Shown here one piece after another: positions 1-11,845 of a stretch of DNA of 64,000 nucleotides. Made by a program: the position numbers and the translations under genes. Positions within the stretch are counted from its first letter, which is position 1, and every line of letters starts with the position of its first letter. The notes beneath the pieces were generated by a model. It saw nothing but the letters and a program-made list of their open reading frames with translations, did no database searches and was not told the origin of the DNA. This DNA is from Loxodes magnus (taxonomy: Eukaryota; Ciliophora; Karyorelictea; Loxodida; Loxodidae), in contig CAMPDV010000099.1 of assembly GCA_946699065.1 (NCBI GenBank), positions 1-64,000 on the forward strand, in the 5' to 3' direction.

Positions 1-3000
1 CTCTGACTCTTTTACTTGCTTTTCTACTTCACTTTTAATAGAAATCTTATCTCTCTTTCTCATTTTCTATTATCACTTTCACCTAACTCTGACTCTTTTA
101 CTTGCTTTTCTACTTCACTTTTAATAGAAATCTTATCTCTCTTTCTCATTTTCTATTATCACTTTCACCTAACTCTGACTCTTTTACTTGCTTTTCTACT
201 TCACTTTTAATAGAAATCTTATCTCTCTTTCTCATTTTCTATTATCACTTTCACCTAACTCTGACTCTTTTACTTGCTTTTCTACTTCACTTTTAATAGA
301 AATCTTATCTCTCTTTCTCATTTTCTATTATCACTTTCACCTAACTCTGACTCTTTTACTTGCTTTTCTACTTCACTTTTAATAGAAATCTTATCTCTCT
401 TTCTCATTTTCTATTATCACTTTCACCTAACTCTGACTCTTTTACTTGCTTTTCTACTTCACTTTTAATAGAAATCTTATCTCTCTTTCTCATTTTCTAT
501 TATCACTTTCACCTAACTCTGACTCTTTTACTTGCTTTTCTACTTCACTTTTAATAGAAATCTTATCTCTCTTTCTCATTTTCTATTATCACTTTCACCT
601 AACTCTGACTCTTTTACTTGCTTTTCTACTTCACTTTTAATAGAAATCTTATCTCTCTTTCTCATTTTCTATTATCACTTTCACCTAACTCTGACTCTTT
701 TACTTGCTTTTCTACTTCACTTTTAATAGAAATCTTATCTCTCTTTCTCATTTTCTATTATCACTTTCACCTAACTCTGACTCTTTTACTTGCTTTTCTA
801 CTTCACTTTTAATAGAAATCTTATCTCTCTTTCTCATTTTCTATTATCACTTTCACCTAACTCTGACTCTTTTACTTGCTTTTCTACTTCACTTTTAATA
901 GAAATCTTATCTCTCTTTCTCATTTTCTATTATCACTTTCACCTAACTCTGACTCTTTTACTTGCTTTTCTACTTCACTTTTAATAGAAATCTTATCTCT
1001 CTTTCTCATTTTCTATTATCACTTTCACCTAACTCTGACTCTTTTACTTGCTTTTCTACTTCACTTTTAATAGAAATCTTATCTCTCTTTCTCATTTTCT
1101 ATTATCACTTTCACCTAACTCTGACTCTTTTACTTGCTTTTCTACTTCACTTTTAATAGAAATCTTATCTCTCTTTCTCATTTTCTATTATCACTTTCAC
1201 CTAACTCTGACTCTTTTACTTGCTTTTCTACTTCACTTTTAATAGAAATCTTATCTCTCTTTCTCATTTTCTATTATCACTTTCACCTAACTCTGACTCT
1301 TTTACTTGCTTTTCTACTTCACTTTTAATAGAAATCTTATCTCTCTTTCTCATTTTCTATTATCACTTTCACCTAACTCTGACTCTTTTACTTGCTTTTC
1401 TACTTCACTTTTAATAGAAATCTTATCTCTCTTTCTCATTTTCTATTATCACTTTCACCTAACTCTGACTCTTTTACTTGCTTTTCTACTTCACTTTTAA
1501 TAGAAATCTTATCTCTCTTTCTCATTTTCTATTATCACTTTCACCTAACTCTGACTCTTTTACTTGCTTTTCTACTTCACTTTTAATAGAAATCTTATCT
1601 CTCTTTCTCATTTTCTATTATCACTTTCACCTAACTCTGACTCTTTTACTTGCTTTTCTACTTCACTTTTAATAGAAATCTTATCTCTCTTTCTCATTTT
1701 CTATTATCACTTTCACCTAACTCTGACTCTTTTACTTGCTTTTCTACTTCACTTTTAATAGAAATCTTATCTCTCTTTCTCATTTTCTATTATCACTTTC
1801 ACCTAACTCTGACTCTTTTACTTGCTTTTCTACTTCACTTTTAATAGAAATCTTATCTCTCTTTCTCATTTTCTATTATCACTTTCACCTAACTCTGACT
1901 CTTTTACTTGCTTTTCTACTTCACTTTTAATAGAAATCTTATCTCTCTTTCTCATTTTCTATTATCACTTTCACCTAACTCTGACTCTTTTACTTGCTTT
2001 TCTACTTCACTTTTAATAGAAATCTTATCTCTCTTTCTCATTTTCTATTATCACTTTCACCTAACTCTGACTCTTTTACTTGCTTTTCTACTTCACTTTT
2101 AATAGAAATCTTATCTCTCTTTCTCATTTTCTATTATCACTTTCACCTAACTCTGACTCTTTTACTTGCTTTTCTACTTCACTTTTAATAGAAATCTTAT
2201 CTCTCTTTCTCATTTTCTATTATCACTTTCACCTAACTCTGACTCTTTTACTTGCTTTTCTACTTCACTTTTAATAGAAATCTTATCTCTCTTTCTCATT
2301 TTCTATTATCACTTTCACCTAACTCTGACTCTTTTACTTGCTTTTCTACTTCACTTTTAATAGAAATCTTATCTCTCTTTCTCATTTTCTATTATCACTT
2401 TCACCTAACTCTGACTCTTTTACTTGCTTTTCTACTTCACTTTTAATAGAAATCTTATCTCTCTTTCTCATTTTCTATTATCACTTTCAATCACCTAACT
2501 CTGACTCTTTTACTTGCTTTTCTACTTCACTTTTAATAGAAATCTTATCTCTCTTTCTCATTTTCTATTATCACTTTCACCTAACTCTGACTCTTTTACT
2601 TGCTTTTCTACTTCACTTTTAATAGAAATCTTATCTCTCTTTCTCATTTTCTATTATCACTTTCACCTAACTCTGACTCTTTTACTTGCTTTTCTACTTC
2701 ACTTTTAATAGAAATCTTATCTCTCTTTCTCATTTTCTATTATCACTTTCACCTAACTCTGACTCTTTTACTTGCTTTTCTACTTCACTTTTAATAGAAA
2801 TCTTATCTCTCTTTCTCATTTTCTATTATCACTTTCACCTAACTCTGACTCTTTTACTTGCTTTTCTACTTCACTTTTAATAGAAATCTTATCTCTCTTT
2901 CTCATTTTCTATTATCACTTTCACCTAACTCTGACTCTTTTACTTGCTTTTCTACTTCACTTTTAATAGAAATCTTATCTCTCTTTCTCATTTTCTATTA

Positions 3001-3758
3001 TCACTTTCACCTAACTCTGACTCTTTTACTTGCTTTTCTACTTCACTTTTAATAGAAATCTTATCTCTCTTTCTCATTTTCTATTATCACTTTCACCTAA
3101 CTCTGACTCTTTTACTTGCTTTTCTACTTCACTTTTAATAGAAATCTTATCTCTCTTTCTCATTTTCTATTATCACTTTCACCTAACTCTGACTCTTTTA
3201 CTTGCTTTTCTACTTCACTTTTAATAGAAATCTTATCTCTCTTTCTCATTTTCTATTATCACTTTCACCTAACTCTGACTCTTTTACTTGCTTTTCTACT
3301 TCACTTTTAATAGAAATCTTATCTCTCTTTCTCATTTTCTATTATCACTTTCACCTAACTCTGACTCTTTTACTTGCTTTTCTACTTCACTTTTAATAGA
3401 AATCTTATCTCTCTTTCTCATTTTCTATTATCACTTTCACCTAACTCTGACTCTTTTACTTGCTTTTCTACTTCACTTTTAATAGAAATCTTATCTCTCT
3501 TTCTCATTTTCTATTATCACTTTCACCTAACTCTGACTCTTTTACTTGCTTTTCTACTTCACTTTTAATAGAAATCTTATCTCTCTTTCTCATTTTCTAT
3601 TATCACTTTCACCTAACTCTGACTCTTTTACTTGCTTTTCTACTTCACTTTTAATAGAAATCTTATCTCTCTTTCTCATTTTCTATTATCACTTTCACCT
3701 AACTCTGACTCTTTTACTTGCTTTTCTACTTCACATTTAATAGAAATCTTATCTCTCT
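1..3758. repeat. 86-bp tandem array, about 43 copies
   Basis: A unit of exactly 86 bp is repeated head to tail from the window edge. Copies are essentially identical; the only differences I see are a 4-base insertion near 2487 that makes one unit 90 bp and a T-to-A change near 3735 in the last, truncated unit. The unit is T/C-rich on this strand. 86 is not a multiple of three, yet open frames recur because a frame runs across two units; I see no reason to call these genes. The array may extend beyond the left edge of the window. Near-identity implies recent amplification or homogenisation. Confidence 0.97.
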
Positions 3759-4085
3759 TCTTTACTATTTTAAATACTTATTTCATCTCAAAGCATACTC
3801 CTTAAAACTGAAATTCTATCTTTTTTTCTTACTTTACTTCTTCACATTTCTTAATACTTGTTTTATCTCAAAGCATTCTTCTAAAAACTGAAATTCTATC
3901 TTCTTTTCTTACTTTACTTCTTTACTTTTTAAATACTATTTTAATCTCAAAGTATTCTCTTTAAAACTGAAATTCATTTTTTTTTTCTTACTTCACTTCT
4001 TTACTTTTTTAATAATTATCACTTCTCAAATCATTCTCATTAACACTTAAATTCTATCTTCTTTTCTTACTTTACTTCTTCACTT
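3759..4085. repeat. diverged ~79-bp tandem repeats flanking the 86-bp array
   Basis: About four units starting near 3761, 3838, 3916 and 3995 share a core with ATCTCAAAGCATTCT and AAACTGAAATTCTATCTT followed by TTCTTACTTTACTTCTT. They are clearly related to each other and loosely to the 86-bp unit next door (shared CTTTACTTC and TTTTTAAT blocks), as if they were an older, decayed edge of the array. The following 220 bases are T-rich low-complexity DNA. Confidence 0.8.
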
Positions 4086-4311
4086 ATGTATTATATCAGA
4101 TCATCTTATTTATGCTACATATCTTTTTTTTTCTTTATTTTTATTTATTTTACTATGAATTCAATCAGCATTTTTTATTTTTTTTTTTTTTATTTATTTT
4201 ATATTTTTAATAAAAACGTTTTTTTTTATTTTTTGTGATGCTTTTCTTAATTTGCAAAAAATTGAATTTTGTACTTTTCTTATAATCTATTTATAAGCTT
4301 GTTTTTTTCGA

Positions 4312-4580
4312 ACTGCGACTTCTTGCAGTTTACGTTTCCAACGCTGACTTCATTGGATATCATGGATATCCTGTTGCATTCAAAAAGAAGCTGCCATTAA
4401 GCTTCATCGCTCTGGGCAGCCAGTCTTCAAGCCTCACCAGGAGTGGATAATTAAGAGGACTGCGTTTCCTAGCAATGGTTGACTTTTACCAGAGACTTTC
4501 TCACTTCAGGAAATGAACTTGTTCCTAGCCATAAAACCAGAAAGTATGATTCATTAGGTTAATCTCTGCTCCCACCATCT
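4312..4580 (+). repeat. GC-rich dispersed repeat, copy 1 (possibly coding)
   Basis: A sharply bounded GC-rich island in AT-rich DNA. Its reverse complement matches 23231-23460 over about 220 bp, including the identical end AGATGGTGGGAGC. In one plus-strand frame both copies share the residue pattern K[F/L]HR..QP.FKP and, about 15 residues on, WL.P.TFSL at the same spacing, which suggests a decayed coding sequence rather than a plain RNA. The outer end contains two small inverted repeats (GGATATC-ATG-GATATCC, and ACTGC/GCAGT). Alternatives are a SINE-like element or a piece of an unknown transposon gene. I do not recognise the family. Confidence 0.7.
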
Positions 4581-4772
4581 TTTTAATCATCATTTCTTTC
4601 TTATCTCAGCATATTTTTATGTTATTTATTTTATATAATTTTTAAAATATTTAATATTAATAGATTATTTTTTTTTTTTTATTTCAAAATTTTTTTTCTT
4701 CTATTATTAACTCTAAAAATCAAAACATTTCGAGACCAAAATCAAAAATTACATCCTTCATCTTTTTTAATC

Positions 4773-5400
4773 CCATTTTTCTCAAAACCTTTTATATTTT
4801 GAAACTTTTTTTTGAAAATTTGTTTCTTTCTGACCTTTATCTATCCCGATTTCCCTCAGTTTGTTCCGTCCGAAAAAAGTCTTGCAGTGTAAAAAGCTGA
4901 GCAAAAAAACAAAATTAAATTTTTCACGATTTAATGCTTTAAATACTCTTATTCGCCTTTCATTTGTCTCTAAAAATCTAAAAAAATACCAAAACCCAAT
5001 TTTAAAATTTTTTTCATGCACCGAAACGAAAATTTTTAAATCAAAAAAAACAAAAACTTGAAAACCAAAACTTAAATCAAAATCAATATTTTTAAAACAT
5101 AAATTCAAAATTTTCAAAACCAAAACCAAAACCAAAGTCAAAATCAAAATTTTTCAAAACCATTATCAAAATTTTCAAAAAAAAAATCAAAAAAATTCAA
5201 AACCAATATCAAAAAAAAAAAATCAAAAAAAAAAGTCACAATTTTTTTTTATTCACATTTATTTCAAAAACCTTTTATACTTTTAAATATTTTCTCAAAA
5301 AAATTATTCCTTTTTGACCCTTTTCCAATCCCGAAATTCCCCAGCTTGTTCCGTCCCAACTCAGCCCTATAGTGTAAAACGCTGAGCAAAAAAAGGCTTT
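4773..5400. repeat. two diverged ~140-bp direct copies with A/C-rich simple sequence between
   Basis: Copies at about 4773-4906 and 5252-5393 share CCTTTTATA near their start, then TTGTTCCGTCC and finally GCTGAGCAAAAAAA. Between them (about 5040-5240) lies simple sequence built from CAAAAC and ATCAAAAT blocks. No coding sequence is convincing here. Confidence 0.75.
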
Positions 5401-5559
5401 GACACTTTTTGCCATTTTCAGGCTTCTAACTCGTTCAAATTTAATCTTTCACACAATAAATACAGTATTCTACATTTTTACTATCGTAAAATTACATTGT
5501 AAAACTTAAAAATAATAACAAACGTAATTAAATTTTCCAACAAATTTTTAAAAAAAACT

Positions 5560-6125
5560 TTGCAATGTCACGCAACTCAAAAAATTTTTTAAAACTATAA
5601 TATAAAATTAAAAAAAATTTAACTCTAGTACATAACTCAAAAATTTTTCTATCACTTGATAATTAAAATTATTTAGCTGAGCATATACCTCAAAAATTTT
5701 TCCTGACGCCGGAAAAATTTAAATATTTTTACTCTAGTACATACTTCAAAAATTTTTCTAACACTTGAAAATTAAAAGTGTTTAACTGAGCATATACCTC
5801 TAAAATTTTTCTAACACTGGAAAATTTAAAACGTTTTGCTCTAGTATGTACTTCGAAAATTTTATTCAAACACTTGAAAATTTAAGATTTATTAACTCTG
5901 GTACATAACTTCGAAAAAATTTCTAACACTGAAAAAATCTAAAAACTTTTTGCTCTAGTATATACTTCGAAAATTTTTTCAGACAGTTTAAAATTTGAAA
6001 CTTTTTTACTCTTGAACATAACTCGAAAATTTTCATAACGCTATAAAATTTAAAACTTTTTGCTCTAGTATGTACTTCGAAAATTTTTCTTACACTAGAA
6101 AATTTAGAATTTTTCTACTACTTGA
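5560..6125. repeat. diverged ~55-bp tandem repeats
   Basis: Roughly ten degenerate units alternate between CTCTAGTACATAACTC-like and CTGAGCATATACCTC-like starts, each followed by AAAATTTTTCTAACACT. Several carry TTCGAAAATTTTT, which is partly palindromic. Older than the 86-bp array, judged by divergence between units. No gene seen; the next 240 bases up to the WD40 gene stop are plain AT-rich DNA. Confidence 0.75.
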
Positions 6126-6369
6126 TTTTAAAATTGAATTCAACAAATAATAATAAAAATAACTAAGTTTAAAAAAAGACTTAGAAAAAATTATGAACAT
6201 TGGAAATTTTCTTTCTTTACTAGTAATAATAATAAAGAGAAGAACATACTTTATTAGCATAAAGACTTAGACAATTTAAATTCTTAAATGAAAAAATTAA
6301 ATAGTTTGATATCTGCAGATCACCTGATGTATCTCTACTTGTCCTCCACGCTCATAATAGTATTAGTCA

Positions 6370-8634
6370 TTACGCAATTCTAAAATGATAAGCCATAGTC
6401 AGCATATACCTTGTTCCAGTCAACCTAAACAAATGTGGTAAATATGAACTTACCTGTTATTAGTTATTAGTATCTACTCCATTCAATATCCTTCCTATAT
6501 TCCATCTTCGAATGTTGTAATCTTTTGATTAAGGTGAACCGAATATACTTTAATTGCTTGATACCAACCAATTGTTGTCCTTTGATAATGATAAACTACC
6601 TACAGTGTCCGTATGACCCTATAGTACACAGATACACTATCCAGTATTGATATTTCATATTCTTATACTCTTGTCATAAGATCCAGATAAAATATACTTG
6701 TTATTGCTTGAGAATATTACCGAATAAACAGAAGAGGTGTGTCCCGATAAGACCATTGTACAAGACAGAGTTCGAGAGTTCCATAAACGAATAGTTGAGT
6801 CAGACGATCCAGATATGATGTAAGTGGAATCACTGGATATAGCCACAGATAATACATGACTAGTGTGACCACTCATGGTCTTACAGGTACCTGTCTTGAC
6901 GTTCCATAGTCTCACCGTCTTATCTCAACATCCCGATACGATGAACTCTGAATCACTGGATATAGCCACAGATAATACAGAATCTGTGTGACCACTCATG
7001 GTCTTACAGGTACCTGTCTTGATATTGTAAAGTCTAAGAGTAGTATCATGACTTCCCGATACGATGAACTCTGAATCACTGGATATAGCCACAGCATATA
7101 CATAACTAGTGTGACCACTCATGGTCTTACAGGTACCTGTCTTGACGTTCCATAGTCTCACCGTCTTATCATGACTTCCCGATACGATGAACTCTGAATC
7201 ACTGGATATAGCCACAGCATATACATAACTAGTGTGACCACTCATGGTCTTACAGGTACCTTCAGCTATGTTGTAGAGTCGAAGAGTTTTGTCAAATGAG
7301 CCAGAAATGATTAAGTTGGCATCTGAAGAGATGGCAACGGAGGTGACAGATGAGGAGTGTCCAGTGAAAACTTGAGGATATTCAGAAGAGATTTAGGTTA
7401 GATTGGCATTGGATAAGTCACAGTTGATGAACTTGGTGTTACGGAGGTTAGTTAATGAGAGATTAGAGTTGGCGAAGTTACAGTTGGTGAAGGTGGTATC
7501 CGAGAGATCAGAGTTAGTAAAGTCAATATTTTGGAAGTTAAGTTGACTGAATTAAAGGTTTAAGTAATTAAGCATTGTTAAGGCATTTGAAGCTATTTGT
7601 GTTACTCCCTATTGAGATTTACATAATTGTATTATCTAAATCAACTTTTAATGTATTTATTAATCTGCCACTTATGATAATTGCCACAGAATTTATTCTT
7701 ATTCAATTAATCCTGGTTTGCTTAGAGGACTTTACTTCAACTTTATTATATCAACATTCTCTTGTTTTAACTGATTTAAAAACTGATTTAATTTGCTTAA
7801 TGATAAATTTGTGAAGTCCTAGACTACATACTTGCTCGTGTTTTATTAATCTTTAATTTAAGCTTAGATCTAAAATTCAGACTATATTGCAATACTTGCT
7901 GTTTAGCAAAGTTCATTCACTATATTGACTTGCTTGAAATAATTTTGAATTAACTACTTTGCCACATTTAGAGTCAATTATTAACCATTGGACTTCTAAC
8001 TTAAATAACTGAATACCTTGAACATATTTGACTAGATAATATTTCTTAAGTTTTTGGTATTCATTTGTTAATTTTAACATCTTTTCAATTCATCAATCTC
8101 ACGCTATATTAAATTAAATTCTTATTAACTATTTTGTTCTTGCATTTATTAAAATTAACTTGCTACTTGTAACTTAGACAAACGCTATAGTAAAATTTTT
8201 ATCTGATTATTAGTAACAGCAATCTAATCAGTTAAAATCTTTAGTATCTACTGAAACGACAAGGCCTATATACTCTACATAAATTATGAGCTGTCCTATA
8301 TGACTTCTTTTATTTCATTATGGTAACTTTATTTCAAGACTTAATATCCTTACAACCATTGGTACTACTCTTGAAGCTTTACTTAATCAACAATTTAGAT
8401 CTATTAATGTCTTGATATTTACTACTACACTTGCTGTTAAACTACAAATCCTTATAACTATTCAGGCTGTATGTAGTAAACTTGCTGATGAACTTTGCAT
8501 TTGATTTCTTAATAAAACTAATATACTGTCTTAAGACAATTTAAACATGAAACGCAACCACAAGGTAATTGCTTAGCCCCTCGCTTGTCTTAATCGAATT
8601 GTTCTTTACAGTTTGGACACTGATTGTTATCCAT
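6370..8634 (-). CDS. RING-type zinc finger, coiled-coil, pentapeptide and seven-bladed WD40 protein
   Basis: A 754-residue protein, probably a cytosolic scaffold or E3-like adaptor (inferred from domains). Read with TAA/TAG as Gln and TGA as Trp, the frame is unbroken from ATG at 8634 to a tandem TAA TGA at 6372-6367. Residues 5-33 hold a cysteine cluster (CPNC, later PCGCVSCLNC) that looks like a RING or related zinc finger. Residues 34-345 are Gln-rich and helical, likely coiled coil. Residues about 346-418 are pentapeptide repeats (FTNSDLSDTTFTN). From residue 422 come seven WD40 blades with GH, LW and SGS motifs, enough for one closed propeller. The canonical Trp of blade 6 (IRI-W-NINTG) is a TGA codon. 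Four blades are near-identical 123-bp DNA repeats. Similar RING/pentapeptide/WD40 mixes are known in ciliates. No intron is needed. Also possible: the 3' end is spliced at a GTAAGT near 6440. Confidence 0.85.
6871..7245. repeat. 123-bp near-identical repeats encoding WD40 blades
   Basis: The block ACTCATGGTCTTACAGGTACC recurs at 6871, 6994, 7117 and 7240, exactly 123 bp apart, with almost no differences between units. Each unit encodes one 41-residue WD40 blade of the gene on the minus strand. DNA-level identity among blades points to recent unit duplication or gene conversion. Confidence 0.9.
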
Positions 8635-9234
8635 TTATAAAGATAAAAAACGAATTAGTATATAGAAACTAATTATATTGAAATAAATATTAATAAAATA
8701 TTTTTATTATTTAAAAATTAAATTTAAAATTTAAATTAACGAAATATTTAATTATTTTTAAAGGAAAGAAAATTAAATTAATATAAATAAAAAAACTTTA
8801 AAAAAATAACAAATTAAAAATTTAAACTAGAACAAAATGAATTTTCTGCAAATTGATTAACTTAGAATCAAATGTACTTAAATAATATAAAAAAAATAAT
8901 ATTATAATGACTATACAATAAACATTTTATTAAGATAGTTTAAAGATAATATACTAGTGATTTTGAAGAACGAACAATTTATAACTAATAAAAAAATTAC
9001 AAATTAATTAATCTAAAACAAATTTAAGCAAGCATTCCACGAAAAAAAAAAATTTAAAATATTTATATTTTATTTTTTTTAAAAATATTAAACAAATTTT
9101 AAAAAATGGAAGATAAACTAAAATTATTTTTATTTAGCTCATAAAAAAATAAAAGTAAACAAGAAATAATTATAATTACATCAACATCATCTTTTAAAAA
9201 AAATATTTTTTTAATAAATAATAAATATGGTTTT
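8635..9234. other. AT-rich upstream region of the WD40 gene, no gene seen
   Basis: Very AT-rich DNA with A and T runs. It should contain the promoter of the minus-strand WD40 gene, but I see no recognisable element. Confidence 0.5.
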
Positions 9235-9270
9235 AGAGAGCGTAGACCCGCGTTGGTGCGCATCTCTTTA
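9235..9270. repeat. GC-rich hairpin element, copy 1 (most diverged)
   Basis: Shares GAGAGCG.AG, CCCGCGTTGGTGCGCA and TCTCTTTA with the four copies further right, in the same orientation. The stem is weaker than in the others. Confidence 0.6.
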
Positions 9271-9289
9271 AATATCTCAAAATATGTCT

Positions 9290-10450
9290 GTTTCTTCAAG
9301 TAAGACTTAAGGTAATAGAAATTCTTCTCTTATTAGTTACATATCTTCCTCACTTTCCTCAATGTTTACTCTTGTTCTTCTGTCTTCTATCTATCTACGC
9401 TTTATTAGATCTTTATTGCAAGCTTAATTTATTTTTTCTTACATATCTTACTAATTTTCATTTCTAATTATTTTCTTCTTGATCAAGCTTTTATACACCC
9501 ATAAAAATTATACTTTTCCTGCTCTATAGTCTTTTCTATTTCTCTTTTTCATTCAATTTTCTTTTCAATATATCCTCTTTTCCTTTTTCTAATATATCTT
9601 TGATATAATCTTTTATTATCAAGTCAGCTTTAGCTCTTTTTTACTCTTCTTAGGTTCTAATGAATTTCTCGAATTTGGCCGTTCCTCATATTATATAAAA
9701 TAGTTCCATTCCTTATCTCTCTACTCCTATTGCTCTAAGATTTCAGATACATTATTATCTTCCTTCTTTGTGTTCTGAACAATTTTCTATGATATGCCTT
9801 TTTTTTTCTTACATCGTTACAGAAAGGGCATTGACTTGTCATAACTAGGTGTCTTTCTTTTAAGCAATCCTAGCTCTCATTACATCTCGTTCTTATTCTA
9901 AATAGGTAACATATTTCTTCTTTTCTATTTTTATTATATCTCAGGTAGTTGGGTGGTCCTACTACATATTCATCAAATCATGTTTTTCTATATTGTAATG
10001 TTGTTATCATTTACTCCATCCTTTCTCTATCTTCTACGTATACTCTATATTCTCATATTGCATGATTAATGTTTTTCTTTCCTTTTTAATTGTTATTACC
10101 ATCATCTATAAATATTTCTTTGCCTTCAATTTTTAATTCTACTTTTATTGCTTTGCAGTATTATTCAAATATAAAATTCTCTTCTTTATTTAGGTCGAAC
10201 AATAATCCGTCTACAGTTTTTCCTTTGTTTCCTATTAATTTGCCTCTTAATCTCAACGTTTTTTGTCATATGTAATGTTTAAATTTCATAAATTGCAATT
10301 AGTGTTCTAACATCTCATTTTCACTTAAAAAGGGGCATCTATGATTGTTTGTAAAGATCTCCTCTATATTATTTCTAAATTTAAAATTTAAAATTAAAGA
10401 GTTTTTGAACATCTATAACTGCAAGAATTGCTTCCTTCAATTATAGACAT
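9290..10450 (-). pseudogene. non-LTR retrotransposon C-terminal region with zinc-knuckle motif, frameshifted
   Basis: On the minus strand (UAR=Gln) a protein-like frame runs from about 10380 to 9850, with motifs typical of the 3' end of LINE ORF2: LRLRGKL, then a YVVGPPNYLRY block, LFRIRTRC, and a CPFC motif followed after a frameshift by HIIENCSEH, giving a C-x2-C...H...C/H zinc knuckle. The frameshift lies in a nine-base A run near 9808. The frame continues as a basic, charged tail to about 9300. It probably belongs to a different retrotransposon family from the element at 54-60 kb, because that element ends its ORF2 upstream of any such region. Fragment; no intact gene. Confidence 0.65.
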
Positions 10451-11420
10451 TAGTAAATTTTTTTATTGCTTTTAATTATAATCTTGATCTTAATAATTTT
10501 AAATTACTTTAGTTTAATCTCATTTTTTATTTCTTCCTTTTATGCTTTTTCCATTTCTAATAATTCTAGTCTTCTTGACATAAGTTTCTTGTGAAATATT
10601 TTTTAATCTAAATATCCTAAATAAGACTTAGGAAAGGAGTTTATAAGACCTTAATCATATAATATAAGGCGTCTTAATCATAATTCCCAATCTTTTACAA
10701 TAGTAAATATCTTATATTAGAATAGTATATACATTTAAAAATGTGCTCGAATGTATCATACTCTCCACACATAGTAGGAATATTTATAGGATAGTGATGA
10801 TCTTAAAGATCTTTTTGAAAGCTATAGGATTGGGTTCTAAATTAAATATAACGATAATTTCTTGTTTAAATTCTTTGTTCAACTTAGTGTAAGTAATTAC
10901 TGGAAATTGATTAAGATTACTAAACTGCTCAGTATAAATTTTAGCTTTTTCATTTTCTTAAACTTTTGAGCATCTGTTCTATAGAAATATTTTCTATATC
11001 ATCTCTAATTGCTCCATCACTTGTTTTCCTAGAAATTATTTGCAATATGGGATCACTTCTGCCTCATAACTGAAAACTGAGCTTAGGAAATTTTTTAACA
11101 ATATTTTTGAATTATATGGTGTTAATCCCTTATTCATTGTTATTTTTCTCAGTATTTATGTTTACATCTTTTATGCTGCTACTAGTCTATTCTCCATGTG
11201 CTTTTCAAAACTGATGTTTTCTTTTATTATATGACCTAGGTATAAAAGTTCGTTACTCTTTTGATCCTTTAACTGTCCATCTCGATAGTTTATCCAGAAT
11301 ATTGTTCATCAAAATATTATTTTAATAGCTAAATAAAATAAGACCCTCATCGCTAGTAAATTTACTATCTTCAATTTGAATCTTAGAATTTTATATATTG
11401 AATATTTGGTCATTTTAATC
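10451..11420 (-). pseudogene. decayed reverse transcriptase 3' half, related to the 54-57 kb element
   Basis: The minus strand matches the C-terminal half of ORF2 of the element at 53992-57356. Shared landmarks are YLGHIIKENISFEKH against YLGVILHQKKNLNPH, SYEAEVIPY against KAEYGGDLVP, and the zinc-knuckle block CGEYDTFEHIFKC against CGEYETFEHIFKC, ending in FHKKLMSRRLELLEMEKA. It begins near the reverse-transcriptase catalytic region at about 11380, which is itself degraded. Frames change near 10400. A truncated, ageing copy with no endonuclease or ORF1. Confidence 0.7.
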
Positions 11421-11845
11421 TTCTATATTATTCGAGATTTTTAATTTCTCAAATCATATTTCACTTTAATTTAAAAAAATTAATTACTTCCTTTAGGTGA
11501 AAAATGTTCTATTGCCACTGAAGATATCCCTAATAACGAATATTAAGTTGATTTAATAAAATTGCGACTTGTTTAATTGCAATTAGTCTCTTAAAGAATT
11601 TTTTTCAGAAATTACTAAGTTTGTAAGATTTAGGTAATTCAAACTCATAAAAATTTAAGGTGATTGTGATTATAAAAAGAGAATGGGTTTATCTTTTTTA
11701 ATAAAACACAAAATTGAGCTTGAATCTTGCGATGAACATCCATATCCTTATGAATGATTGACTTAAAGCTTCTTTCTCACCCTCCTCTGAAAATTTCACA
11801 TTGATTTAAGCAAGTAGAATAGTTCAAGCAATCAAGAAGGTAATC

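Noticed and set aside
1..3740. Recurring 64-codon open frames, one per 86-bp unit
   Set aside because: They are the same frame read across identical satellite units, use TTG as a start, and have a composition dictated by the repeat; they also ignore that TAA/TAG are sense codons here.
1..3758. CRISPR array or telomere
   Set aside because: Units are contiguous with no unique spacers, and the 86-bp unit contains no G/C-rich ciliate telomere repeat (CCCCAA or CCCCAAAA type).
4861..5061. Short open frames on both strands around 4780-5150
   Set aside because: They lie in simple CAAAAC/ATCAAAA repeat sequence and in a duplicated non-coding block.
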